From Gallionellaceae bacterium (GTDB taxonomy: Bacteria > Pseudomonadota > Gammaproteobacteria > Burkholderiales > Gallionellaceae): DNA of 29,380 nt. The translations under genes were made by a program, and so were the position numbers. The notes below the pieces were generated by a model. The model saw nothing but the letters and a program-made list of their open reading frames with translations, ran no database searches and was not told the DNA's origin. Shown piece after piece: positions 22,471 through 29,380 of this stretch; within the stretch, counting starts at the first letter, position 1, and every line of letters starts with the position of its first letter. The stretch covers positions 1 to 29,380 of the forward strand of contig PLYB01000070.1 of the NCBI GenBank assembly GCA_003151655.1, written 5' to 3'.

Positions 22471-23547
22471 TTATAAACGGAAGATATTGGTCATTAACCA
22501 ATCGACGACTTGATCCGCTCCTCTCGGTTGCACTGGTGATGGTCGCGGGGAGCCCCAAATATTTTTCAATTCTTTAGCGAAACAGCCACTCTCCGATTGT
22601 TCCCGCGAAATTTCGCGACACATTCCATATTGATGTAACCATTCTACTAACGCTGGTGATTCAGGCCAGTCAGGACGATTGACGTATAGCACTGGCGTAC
22701 CGCTGCATGCGGCTTCGACGAAGCTGCCATAGCCCGGCTTGCACAGCAGTGCATCGCAACTGGCAAGCAGATCACTAAAGCTCATAGGCAGCGATTCCAG
22801 CGCAATGGCATCTGGATGTTCCACTTGCCAACTATCCTGTACCAGCCAGCGCACGCCATCGATGCGAGGCCAATGCTCTATCGGCAAACGGCTGGCGATG
22901 CCGCCCATGCTTACCAGCACCAACTTTTCTGTTGCCGGTAACTGCAAGAGGCGGTCGAGTTCATCGCGCTTGTTGTTGCCAACGGCAGCGATAGGTGCAA
23001 CCGGAACCAGCTTGGGCAAGTCGCTCATTGTCATACCGGGTGTGGCGCGCAGAAAGGCATCTGCGTTGAGGTAGTAGGCGTGTATTTGTGCAGCGATGGA
23101 ATCATCGTCGCAATAGTGCCGGTAGATATCCGCCCAGTTCAACGAACATAGCGCCACATTGGGAATGCCAGCCTGCTGTGCTCCAGCCAACGGCAAATAG
23201 CCCACATTCGAGAACACGAAATCAGCGCCCAGTTCGCGGAGAAGGTGTGCCTCGTTTGAGACGCGTTTTTCCCAGTCAGCATGAAATGCCCGGTAGGCCG
23301 CACGGCTGCCTTCAGTACTGATATCCAGTGCCGACGACATAACCATACCGATATCTCCTTCGCTTTGCAGGTGCTCGAAGGGCGCATGAATGCGCGAGCG
23401 CAGATGAGCAAGCGGCACAGATGAACGCACCGTGAGCCGCAATTTCGGCAGCTGCTCATGCAGCAGATTCAGAATCGGTGCGGTCTGCGCGACATGACCG
23501 AAACCGTGACCGGAGATTGAAACGACAAGATGGGGTGTGCTTAACAT
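22471..23547 (-). CDS. Glycosyltransferase-like protein (GT-B fold)
   Basis: The 358-residue protein has a GT-B layout. The N-terminal glycine-rich loop is SGHGFGHVAQTAPILNLL. In the C-terminal half, CDALLCKPGYGSFVEAACSG followed by TPVLYVNRPDWPES is the expected nucleotide-sugar donor region. It resembles MurG/UGT-like or UDP-GlcNAc:LPS transferases and the N-terminal part of L-arabinokinases. Substrate and pathway cannot be read from the sequence, and no sugar or cell-wall gene is adjacent. The ATG at 23547 lacks a clear ribosome-binding site. It is convergent with slyD and divergent from the next gene. Confidence 0.65.
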   Translation of the reverse strand: MLSTPHLVVSISGHGFGHVAQTAPILNLLHEQLPKLRLTVRSSVPLAHLRSRIHAPFEHLQSEGDIGMVMSSALDISTEGSRAAYRAFHADWEKRVSNEAHLLRELGADFVFSNVGYLPLAGAQQAGIPNVALCSLNWADIYRHYCDDDSIAAQIHAYYLNADAFLRATPGMTMSDLPKLVPVAPIAAVGNNKRDELDRLLQLPATEKLVLVSMGGIASRLPIEHWPRIDGVRWLVQDSWQVEHPDAIALESLPMSFSDLLASCDALLCKPGYGSFVEAACSGTPVLYVNRPDWPESPALVEWLHQYGMCREISREQSESGCFAKELKNIWGSPRPSPVQPRGADQVVDWLMTNIFRL

Positions 23548-23711
23548 ATTTTTCGAAAAATAATCTGACGAGATTATCCTGCATTGTCAGACTGACAGCC
23601 ATATTAAAATTGTGATCAGGCGGATGAAGTCTGGCCTCGAAAGGCTCGACCCGTTTAAGCGGTCTTGTTATCATGCAGGCTAGCGTATGCGTAATTCAAG
23701 GAACAGAAACA

Positions 23712-24293
23712 ATGAGTCAAGAGATCGGGCCGCTCACTCTTTCAGAGCGCCAGTTGTTGATGAACACAAAACCGAAAGCGAGTGAATGGACAGAAATCGG
23801 CGAAGTTAAAATCACCACAACGATATTTGGTGCAGCAAAGGTTAGCATCGTCAGCAAGCATCCCAAGCTACGCCGTGCGATATTTTGGATTGCACTGGTA
23901 GTGGTTGCTGCATTAGCTTGGGTGTGGTGGGCGCTGTTTCATCCGGCCGAACCCCCGCCAAAAATAGAGTTTGTCCCGCCGTTAAGTGCAAATGGTGAGG
24001 CGAATGTGCTGTCCTTTACCCCCGCAGTTACTCCGTCATCTGTCATTTCGCCGCCAGTGAAGGAGACATCGCAATCATCCAACAATCAGAAAAACGCTGG
24101 GTCAATGGCCGCGAAACCATCGCTTTTAAATCCATTACATAAGCCGCCACTAGCAACAGCAGTAGTGCCGCCGCGCTCTGCCCATCCTGCAGCAAGTAGC
24201 CAGACAGCGGTAGATCCGTCAAATAAAGTGGAAGTCAGCAATCCTTCGGCGCGCGAAACTTTACCAGTTGATCCGGTAAAAGAAAAACATTAA
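23712..24293 (+). CDS. Single-pass membrane protein with Pro/Ser-rich periplasmic tail, unknown
   Basis: This is a 193-residue protein. Cytoplasmic residues 1-55 are polar (MSQEIGPLTLSERQLLMN...). One strong transmembrane helix follows at about 56-76 (AIFWIALVVVAALAWVWWALF), then a long low-complexity tail rich in Pro, Ser, Ala and Asn. The topology resembles TonB-like or energy-transducing spacer proteins, but no TonB C-terminal domain is present. I chose the ATG at 23712 because GGAACAG precedes it; an upstream start at 23673 has no such site. There is no recognisable family. Confidence 0.6.
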   Translation: MSQEIGPLTLSERQLLMNTKPKASEWTEIGEVKITTTIFGAAKVSIVSKHPKLRRAIFWIALVVVAALAWVWWALFHPAEPPPKIEFVPPLSANGEANVLSFTPAVTPSSVISPPVKETSQSSNNQKNAGSMAAKPSLLNPLHKPPLATAVVPPRSAHPAASSQTAVDPSNKVEVSNPSARETLPVDPVKEKH

Positions 24294-24318
24294 GTATCGT
24301 CGCGCCATGGCCAGAAAA

Positions 24319-24347
24319 CGATGAAGGCGGCGTGGCGCGCTTCATCG
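24319..24347. repeat. Inverted repeat between convergent genes
   Basis: CGATGAAG and CTTCATCG form an 8-bp stem around a GC-rich centre, 25 bases after the membrane-protein stop codon. It has no T-run and may act as a weak transcript end. Confidence 0.4.
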
Positions 24348-24392
24348 CGTAGGGAATGGTTCAACTCTGTGGCATATCTTCCCGGCGCTGCA

Positions 24393-25334
24393 TTACATTA
24401 AGCAATAATCTACCGGCGCAAGTGGTATAAGCTGGTGCCCATCTCCGATCGATTCGCGCAGATTGATTTCAATCGAGCGGCAGATCGCATCCAGCGCCAA
24501 ATCGTTGGGAGAGTTGCCGAAAGGCTCTTCGATCTCGTCACCCAGCGCATCCAACCCGAAAAAAGTGTAAGCCACAATACCCACTACAAACGGTGTCATG
24601 AAGCCTATGGTATCGACCAAGCCGAATGGCAACAAGAAACAATACAGATAAGCGGTGCGGTGCAGCATCAGTGTGTAAGAAAAAGGGATAGGTGTACTTT
24701 TGATTCGTTCGCAGGCCGCTGCTGCCGCTGTCATTGAAGACATGGTCGAATCGATAGTGGCAGCAAGGCAACCCTCGACGCGTTTTTCATTCATGCACTG
24801 GCGCAAGTCCTTGCCCATCTGGTGCATCAGGTAATCGGGAATGTTGGTGGTGTTGCCGGTCTGCTGCCATTCGTTTGGCACGAGTAGCGGTTTGAGTTCG
24901 GTGCGAGCCTCCGTATTGCGCAACAAGTGGCGTAGCGCATGCGAGAAAGCAATGGCGCGGTAGATCATTCTCACGCGCACATCGTTCAAACCGAGACCGG
25001 GCTTGAGCGGTTCGGTGTGTTCGATCAGGCTCAGACATTGGCGCGAGAAATTTCGACTTTGCAACACGATCTCTCCCCATAACTTGCGACCTTCGCAGTA
25101 ACGATCATAAGCCGCGTTATTGCGGAAGCCGAGAAAGATGGCCAGCGGCAAACCGATTAGGGTGAAGGGAATGGCGGTCAGCGTGATCTTGTGGCTATAG
25201 ATGTCGCCGTGACTAAAGGTCACTAAAGTGGCCAGAACGATATTGACTACCAGCACGCCCCAGATTTGCGATAGCACCGAACCCCGAAAAATGAAGAACA
25301 ATCTGAACCCGGACGGCCTGTCGCGAACTATCAT
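24393..25334 (-). CDS. Bestrophin-like channel protein (UPF0187/YneE family)
   Basis: The 313-residue membrane protein begins MIVRDRPSGFRLFFIFRGSVL. It has hydrophobic segments at about 20-40, 50-70 and 225-265. It carries the bestrophin family signatures FLGFRNNAAYDRYCEGRKLWGEI and GLDALGDEIEEPFGNSPNDLALD. Bacterial members form pentameric ion channels in the inner membrane; selectivity differs between members and cannot be read here. AAAGG lies seven bases before the ATG. It starts 50 bases after the oxygenase gene on the same strand and is probably co-transcribed with it. Confidence 0.88.
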   Translation of the reverse strand: MIVRDRPSGFRLFFIFRGSVLSQIWGVLVVNIVLATLVTFSHGDIYSHKITLTAIPFTLIGLPLAIFLGFRNNAAYDRYCEGRKLWGEIVLQSRNFSRQCLSLIEHTEPLKPGLGLNDVRVRMIYRAIAFSHALRHLLRNTEARTELKPLLVPNEWQQTGNTTNIPDYLMHQMGKDLRQCMNEKRVEGCLAATIDSTMSSMTAAAAACERIKSTPIPFSYTLMLHRTAYLYCFLLPFGLVDTIGFMTPFVVGIVAYTFFGLDALGDEIEEPFGNSPNDLALDAICRSIEINLRESIGDGHQLIPLAPVDYCLM

Positions 25335-25384
25335 GAAGAAACCTTTGGCTGATTACCTGAAGGAGCTATTTTAGCACTTCGCCA

Positions 25385-25978
25385 TCAACTACCGCTGACG
25401 CGAAACCAGCCGGCGATACTGCGTCGGGTCGCGTGGGAGATAAGAACTTCATGCGGAAAAGATTCGCTTAGAAAAATGATCATGGTGCCGAAGGTCGGCT
25501 TGACCGTTGCAATAATCGATTTACCTGTTGTTTCAAATACGCGCAACTCACCGCCATCGCAGGCATGCCAGTCTTCATTCAAATACAGCACGGTGGTCAG
25601 TATGCGGTTTTTCTTGCCCTGCAGCACATCGGAATGTTTGGCATAGCCGTCACCTTTGCCGTAGATCGCGTAGTGGCTCTCATAATCGAACAAGCCCAGA
25701 AACAGTGCCGCATTCAGCCCCAGACGCAACTCTTCCATGCAAGCTAAATAGGCGCTATCGGTACTGTTGCCCGCATCCAGCCAATCGATCACATCGCCGC
25801 GTATCGAGCCGATCTGTTTTTTGGCTGCGCCTCGGCCTATCTGCGCAGCATGAAATCGGGTCGGCTCATCATCATGGCAACGCGTGAATAAATCGGCCAA
25901 CAGTTTATCCACCAGCGGTTTAGCCAGAACGATGTAGCCGGTGTCCTCAAGCTGTTTGGAAATCTCGGCGATATCCAT
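25385..25978 (-). CDS. 2OG-Fe(II) oxygenase (PKHD/prolyl-hydroxylase-like)
   Basis: The 197-residue single-domain oxygenase has the iron ligands H115 and D117 (AKHSDVL), distal H176 (SFPHEVL) and a 2-oxoglutarate-binding arginine in RRSIAGWFRV. The central YLNEDWHACDGGELRVFE matches the prolyl-4-hydroxylase-type double-stranded beta helix. The protein target is unknown. There is no clear ribosome-binding site before the ATG. A partial palindromic repeat lies between it and the upstream metallopeptidase gene; the bestrophin-like gene follows 50 bases after its stop. Confidence 0.87.
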   Translation of the reverse strand: MDIAEISKQLEDTGYIVLAKPLVDKLLADLFTRCHDDEPTRFHAAQIGRGAAKKQIGSIRGDVIDWLDAGNSTDSAYLACMEELRLGLNAALFLGLFDYESHYAIYGKGDGYAKHSDVLQGKKNRILTTVLYLNEDWHACDGGELRVFETTGKSIIATVKPTFGTMIIFLSESFPHEVLISHATRRSIAGWFRVSGS

Positions 25979-26000
25979 AGGGCATGGAGTCTAGCACCTA

Positions 26001-26010
26001 TGGGGTGAGG
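26001..26010. repeat. Possible degenerate REP left arm
   Basis: TGGGGTGAGG matches 10 bases of the left arm of the 27.9-kb repeat and lies 31 bases from an intact REP copy. It may be a decayed partner. Confidence 0.35.
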
Positions 26011-26040
26011 GGCTGCTACCGATTGCGGATGAGATAAAAA

Positions 26041-26069
26041 GCTGGGGTTCGTGCCTCACCCCAGCCTAC
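26041..26069 (-). repeat. GTAG-footed REP element overlapping a stop codon
   Basis: On the minus strand this reads GTAG followed by the hairpin GCTGGGGT-gaggcacga-ACCCCAGC. It is identical over all 29 bases to the right arm at 27920-27948. The TAG of its foot is the stop codon of the metallopeptidase gene. Confidence 0.85.
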
Positions 26070-27094
26070 ACCTGCCAGGCCTCGTCGCGGTACACCTCCG
26101 TATCACCCAGCATGACCGATTCTGTGATGGCAAAAACATCGACGTGATATTTGGCATGAGCCCGCCGGATTTGCGGCTTGGTGTAGCTGCCGTGTTTTTG
26201 GCCGAGCGACAAATGAATGCCGCACATGCGCTCATACGTGCCGATGTCGCTCACCAGAATGTTGCGCGTGAATGTCCGGTTCAGGCCGAAGCCTATTTCG
26301 CGTACCCATATGTCGCCTTCATCCTCGCGAATCTTCGCGAGTACCAAATCGAACTCGGGGGTGGAATCGATGACATCGGTGACGCGTCCTTTGCTGACCA
26401 CCAGCGTGATCGGGTGGGCGGGTTTATTCACGGTAAAGCTGGTGTCGCCAAAGACAAAAATGCGTACCCGGCCATTCACCGCTTCCAGATCCAGCGATTC
26501 GGTAAACACTTCGCCGATAGGAAACTGGCCGCCGGCATTTTTCATTTCACGGTAATCGCCGATGTTCATCCGGGCAGGCTCAAAGCCGGATGTAAATAGC
26601 AATTGCTCACCGCCGCTGTCGATCACTCCGGTTGGCGCGCTATCAATATGCTTCTTCAAAGCGTTGCCCACGCGGCGAACATACGCCGGGTCATAAGCCA
26701 GCGCATCGATGTAGAGCAGCGCTTCATCTCCGGGCATGCGCCCCAAATGCGGATGCTCGATCACCTTGAGCGAGCGCTTGAACAGTTCGACACGCAAGCG
26801 GAACGCATCCAGCCTGAAACTGCTGGATTGAATCAGCACCACCAGATCGGCGGGCGCAAGTCGCTCGAATGCCGCGCGCACGTTATCCGGCGTAACACTG
26901 TCGAAATCGATGAAAGTCGCATCGGGAAGGCAGCGCCGGTAAGCCTCCGCCAGCGCCAGCGCAAGATCGCATTGCCCATCCCACACCACTAGCGCTGCAT
27001 GAGTGGAATCATGTTCGAATGCCAGCGTCAGAATGTCGCGCACATGTTTTTCGGCGGTATCGATAGCAGAGTCGTGCAGGGTAGAGGTATTCAT
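26066..27094 (-). CDS. M29-like metallopeptidase / dihydroxypyridine-dioxygenase-fold protein
   Basis: The protein has 342 residues from the chosen ATG (MNTSTLHDSA). The C-terminal half has a metal site arranged as in the M29 aminopeptidase T group: E195 (PIGEVFTES), E266 (REIGFGLN), H294 (CGIHLSLGQKHG) and H317 with D319 (YHVDVF). A dinuclear metal centre and aminopeptidase or ring-opening activity are therefore possible. The N-terminal half is a Rossmann-like domain (AALVVWDGQCDLALALAEAY). Upstream in-frame codons to 27154 begin with TTG and are not convincing. The stop codon TAG comes from the REP element at its 3' end. Confidence 0.72.
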   Translation of the reverse strand: MNTSTLHDSAIDTAEKHVRDILTLAFEHDSTHAALVVWDGQCDLALALAEAYRRCLPDATFIDFDSVTPDNVRAAFERLAPADLVVLIQSSSFRLDAFRLRVELFKRSLKVIEHPHLGRMPGDEALLYIDALAYDPAYVRRVGNALKKHIDSAPTGVIDSGGEQLLFTSGFEPARMNIGDYREMKNAGGQFPIGEVFTESLDLEAVNGRVRIFVFGDTSFTVNKPAHPITLVVSKGRVTDVIDSTPEFDLVLAKIREDEGDIWVREIGFGLNRTFTRNILVSDIGTYERMCGIHLSLGQKHGSYTKPQIRRAHAKYHVDVFAITESVMLGDTEVYRDEAWQV

Positions 27095-27236
27095 ATTACA
27101 AAGCAGTGATCGATGAAGATGCGGCAAGGTACACGTGGGGGACGGGAAGATCAAGCCTTGTTCCTCTACGCTGGATAGCCACTATGAAAATCGTGGTACG
27201 TCCCAGATTAGTCTTAATTTTATTTCTGCTGCGGGG

Positions 27237-27242
27237 TATGAT
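27237..27242 (+). promoter_or_regulatory. Candidate -10 box of the tumA-like gene
   Basis: TATGAT lies about 35 bases before the start codon. The -35 candidate (TTAATT) is weak at 17-base spacing, so the operon may be weakly expressed or autoregulated. Confidence 0.4.
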
Positions 27243-27276
27243 AGACGAGTTTTATTCAATTTAAGGAGGATGCCAT

Positions 27277-27507
27277 ATGCGAAAACAGCGTGATATTTAT
27301 ACATCTCCTCTGGATGCGTTGGTGTCAGTGAGTAAGCAACTCAGTCTGTACGAAAATCAGCATGGTATGGATTCGGAGACGTTTTTCGACCGCTACCAAA
27401 AAGGTTTGATCGGCGATGAGGCCGAGTCAGTAGAGTGGGCAAATGCTTATCGGCATTATGTTGCGCTGCATCAACAATTGGAGCAACAGTTGCGTGTTGC
27501 CGCATGA
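27277..27507 (+). CDS. TumA-like antitoxin
   Basis: The 76-residue helical, acidic protein has the stretch LSLYENQHGMDSETFFDRYQKG and EWANAYRHYVALHQQL. This pattern is found upstream of TumE-family toxins. It has a textbook ribosome-binding site (TAAGGAGG). There is no obvious DNA-binding helix-turn-helix, so it probably neutralises its partner by direct binding. The toxin-like reading frame begins inside its last codons (14-base overlap), typical of toxin-antitoxin pairs. The assignment rests on motif resemblance and context. Confidence 0.7.
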   Translation: MRKQRDIYTSPLDALVSVSKQLSLYENQHGMDSETFFDRYQKGLIGDEAESVEWANAYRHYVALHQQLEQQLRVAA

Positions 27508-27876
27508 TTCTCTGGAGCGCTACTTCGCAGAAATTGAGGCGGCAGTTGCCCGTTTGCCTGTATATACCGAGAATTATGTAGAAGAAGTTCTGGCCGCAGA
27601 TCGCGCTAACCTGCGCATACGCCTGCGCTTTGAAAGTGGCTGCTTGTTGGAGATTAACGAAGCAGTCATTGTTGAAAATGGTTTACTCAAAACTTTGGGG
27701 TATCGTTACCATTTTCAGAGTGCAGACAGTGAGCTGATGTTCCGTTATGACAACACGCCACACTTCCCTGGCTTACCGAGCTTTCCCCATCCAAGCATCT
27801 TCGCGATGCAGTCATAGCCTCGAGCAAACCTGATTTACGGGACGTTTTGCAAGAAGCGAAAGACAACAATCCGTAG
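27494..27876 (+). pseudogene. TumE-family (DUF6516) toxin, frameshifted near its 3' end
   Basis: The frame from GTG 27494 (LPHDSLERYFAEIEAAVARL...) carries the DUF6516 core: LRIRLRFESGCLLEINE, then YRYHFQ and MFRYDNTPHFPGLPSFPH. After FPH, at 27791, it runs into PSIFAMQS and a stop at 27817. Dropping one base position restores the expected family ending in another frame: KHLRDAVIASSKPDLRDVL and QEAKDNNP, stop TAG at 27874-27876. Two bases (CC, 27791-27792) stand where the family has a full codon (FPHHKH). A one-base deletion, a sequencing error or programmed frameshifting could explain it. The restored stop codon is supplied by the palindromic repeat that follows. GGAG lies about 10 bases before the GTG. 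Confidence 0.75.
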
Positions 27877-27948
27877 GCTGGGGTGAGGTACGAACCCCAG
27901 CATCTTCCAAGCTATCAACGCTGGGGTTCGTGCCTCACCCCAGCCTAC
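27873..27948. repeat. REPIN-like palindrome of two GTAG-footed hairpins
   Basis: Two 29-base arms (27873-27901 and 27920-27948) are inverted and match at 28 of 29 positions, with an 18-base spacer. Each arm is GTAG plus an 8-bp hairpin (GCTGGGGT / ACCCCAGC). The right arm recurs exactly at 26041-26069. The foot of the left arm contains the TAG that ends the restored TumE frame. Confidence 0.9.
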
Positions 27949-27993
27949 GTGTTGACCTCATTTATTCCGTCCTACATTTTATTGATCGGATTA

Positions 27994-28902
27994 TTACTCA
28001 GGCCAACAATCTAATCCCATCAGTTTGAGGACGGGAGCTACCGGAGGAGACTCTCCGGGATTAAGTTTTGTCCAAGTGCGTTCTACTTCCAATGGACTGA
28101 GTAGACCTGTGGTGAAAGAGTTTGTGACAACAAGGCTTGTTTGCGCATCTAGGAAGCCGCTCACCTTTTCAATAGAAACCTGCCCGAAGTGCAGAGTTTG
28201 CTGGACATGCAAATCCACATACAAATTTATAGATACGAGAGTGCCGTAGCCGTTATCAACTAAAGTCGTTTTATCCCCAAATATGGAACATTTTGTGTGA
28301 TTGCCAGGCTCAGTTGGAAAATTACCAGAATTCCATTTCGCACTTGCAACGGCTAAAGGTGTTCCAAGATTCTGCCCGGATTCGTCGAATACAATAAAAT
28401 TGGCAGGATGTGACTTTATCGCAAAAGGATGTGGTGCGGAACATTCAATGCCGAAGGCAAGAGCAGTTGATCTGAAATCGCATAGTGCAGGAATAGAGGC
28501 ACGGACTTTCCACTTGTGGTTGCCCGTATCCACGGGACGATACAGTTCAATTTGATAAGACTTGGCAGTCTTTAGGGCGGGTTTGGAGAATCCTGCGGGG
28601 CAAACAAGTACACCCTTGTTGGCTTGGATGTCGCGAACTAGCTCTGAGAATTCTCCGACTCCTTTTGTATCAACGGGCCGCTTCGTATCTTTACAGTCAA
28701 TTGCGATGGTCATTTTGTATTGGCCGATCATCTGGGTAACCAATATATCTACTTGTCGATCAACGCCAGTGATCTTACCTTTTACAAGTACGTTGTGTTC
28801 AACAATAGCCTCGGGGGCAAGTTGTTTCTGAATGCTGGCAACAAGTTCCTCCAAGATTTGCCAATCTTGTTTAGGTGATTTTGGTTTATTAGTTGAGGCC
28901 AT
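27994..28902 (-). CDS. Mrr-like restriction-endonuclease-fold protein
   Basis: The 302-residue protein has a nuclease-like N-terminal third (about 12-125): WQILEELVASIQKQL, D52 in RQVDILV, and D69-C-K71 in IAIDCKD, the PD-(D/E)xK pattern of the Mrr_cat family. VGEFSELVRDIQANKGVLVCP, FSKPALKTAKSYQIELY completes that fold. Residues 130-302 are of unknown type. No methyltransferase or specificity subunit is nearby. Its start is 13 bases after the mutS stop on the same strand, without a good ribosome-binding site. Its base composition is more A/T-rich than its neighbours, which suggests acquisition. Function could be modification-dependent defence, or DNA repair; both are inference. Confidence 0.75.
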   Translation of the reverse strand: MASTNKPKSPKQDWQILEELVASIQKQLAPEAIVEHNVLVKGKITGVDRQVDILVTQMIGQYKMTIAIDCKDTKRPVDTKGVGEFSELVRDIQANKGVLVCPAGFSKPALKTAKSYQIELYRPVDTGNHKWKVRASIPALCDFRSTALAFGIECSAPHPFAIKSHPANFIVFDESGQNLGTPLAVASAKWNSGNFPTEPGNHTKCSIFGDKTTLVDNGYGTLVSINLYVDLHVQQTLHFGQVSIEKVSGFLDAQTSLVVTNSFTTGLLSPLEVERTWTKLNPGESPPVAPVLKLMGLDCWPE

Positions 28903-28915
28903 AATTATGGTGCGG

Positions 28916-29380
28916 CTAAATAAGCTTCTTCAACTGATACAGTCTTTCCAGCGCTTCCTTCGGACTCAGTTCGTCCGGCTGTATTTCACGTAACGCCGCC
29001 AGCAGCGGATGCTCTTCCGGCTCTTCAACTTCTACACGCCTTTGATCAAACAAATCGCCCTGCGGATTTTGTGCGGCGCTGTTTTGTTCAAGCACGCGCA
29101 GTTGTTTTTTCGCGCTGCGGATGACGCTGTTTGGTACGCCAGCCAGCGCCGCGACTTGCAGACCGTAGCTTTGGCTGGCTGCGCCTTCGTTGACGCTGTG
29201 CAGGAATACGATGCTGTGCTGGTGTTCGATGGCGGAGAGATGCACGTTGGCGAGCTGCTGGAATTCTTCGTTCAGGCGCGTGAGTTCGAAGTAGTGGGTG
29301 GCGAACAGGGTGTAGCTGCGGTTGCTTTCCAGCAGGTGACGGGCGATGGCGTAGGCGAGGGCGAGGCCGTCGAAGGTGGA
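28916..29380 (-). CDS. mutS: DNA mismatch repair protein MutS, C-terminal part (N-terminus outside window)
   Basis: The frame is open to the right edge of the window and shows 154 residues of MutS. The visible part has STFDGLALAYAIARHLL after the Walker B region and TLFATHYFELTRL. It continues with HQHSIVFLHSVNEGAASQSYG, LQVAALAGVPNSVIRSAKKQL and a C-terminal linker (EVEEPEEHPLLAALREIQPD) ending in the short helix PKEALERLYQLKKLI used for tetramer formation. MutS recognises mismatches and starts repair with MutL. The ATG-like GTG at 29245 is internal. The nuclease gene follows 13 bases after its stop. Confidence 0.97.
   Translation of the reverse strand, partial: STFDGLALAYAIARHLLESNRSYTLFATHYFELTRLNEEFQQLANVHLSAIEHQHSIVFLHSVNEGAASQSYGLQVAALAGVPNSVIRSAKKQLRVLEQNSAAQNPQGDLFDQRRVEVEEPEEHPLLAALREIQPDELSPKEALERLYQLKKLI

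Noticed and set aside
27873..27948. Palindrome as a CRISPR array or transposon end
   Set aside because: There are only two inverted arms with one spacer, no repeated spacer pattern and no transposase gene; the GTAG-hairpin structure fits REP elements better.
1..29380. tRNA, rRNA or prophage genes
   Set aside because: The gaps are short and none shows a cloverleaf, and no integrase, phage structural gene or rRNA segment was seen.

Overview
The window looks like a chromosomal segment of a betaproteobacterium with moderate GC. Gene content and order (a dapA–bamC–metallo-beta-lactamase run, an AdoCbl-dependent ribonucleotide reductase with a doubled C-terminal module, an L16 hydroxylase cupin, a CorA with an MgtE-like N-terminus) fit Nitrosomonadales/Gallionellaceae-type bacteria. 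That placement is inferred from protein resemblance, not from a marker gene. No rRNA, tRNA, CRISPR array or complete insertion sequence was found.

Left part (1-11.6 kb). The 3' end of nrdJ is followed by a convergent 58-codon membrane-protein gene. A long minus-strand signalling cluster then runs leftward from about 11.6 kb: a MASE3-PAS-GAF histidine kinase, a stand-alone receiver, a REC-PAS-HisKA_3 kinase, a NarL-type regulator, a REC-GGDEF(degenerate)-EAL protein, CheW and an Aer-like PAS chemoreceptor with repeated HAMP-like modules. The order reads as a chain from membrane sensing through phosphorelay and transcription to c-di-GMP breakdown and chemotaxis input. CheA, CheY, CheR and CheB must be elsewhere.

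Middle part (11.8-19.6 kb). Housekeeping genes dominate: aroE-mtgA (4-bp overlap), corA (convergent), and dapA-bamC-walJ-like (overlapping or closely spaced). A FecR-domain secreted protein and an OmpA-like protein follow, and a strong bidirectional terminator separates them from a small Ala/Pro-rich lipoprotein.

Right part (19.7-29.4 kb). A DUF7931-like gene sits behind a roxA/ycfD-type ribosomal oxygenase whose -10 box suggests a leaderless mRNA, divergent from bcp-slyD-like. Then come an orphan glycosyltransferase, a single-pass membrane protein, a bestrophin-like channel, a 2OG-Fe(II) oxygenase, an M29-like metallopeptidase, a TumA/TumE-like toxin-antitoxin pair whose toxin is frameshifted, an Mrr-like nuclease, and the 3' end of mutS.

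The least expected structures are GTAG-footed palindromes (REP/REPIN-like) at 13.4, 26.0 and 27.9 kb. Two of them supply the TAG stop codon of the gene they touch. Also notable are the damaged TumE reading frame, the Mrr-like nuclease placed directly behind mutS, and paired receiver domains in the signalling cluster.
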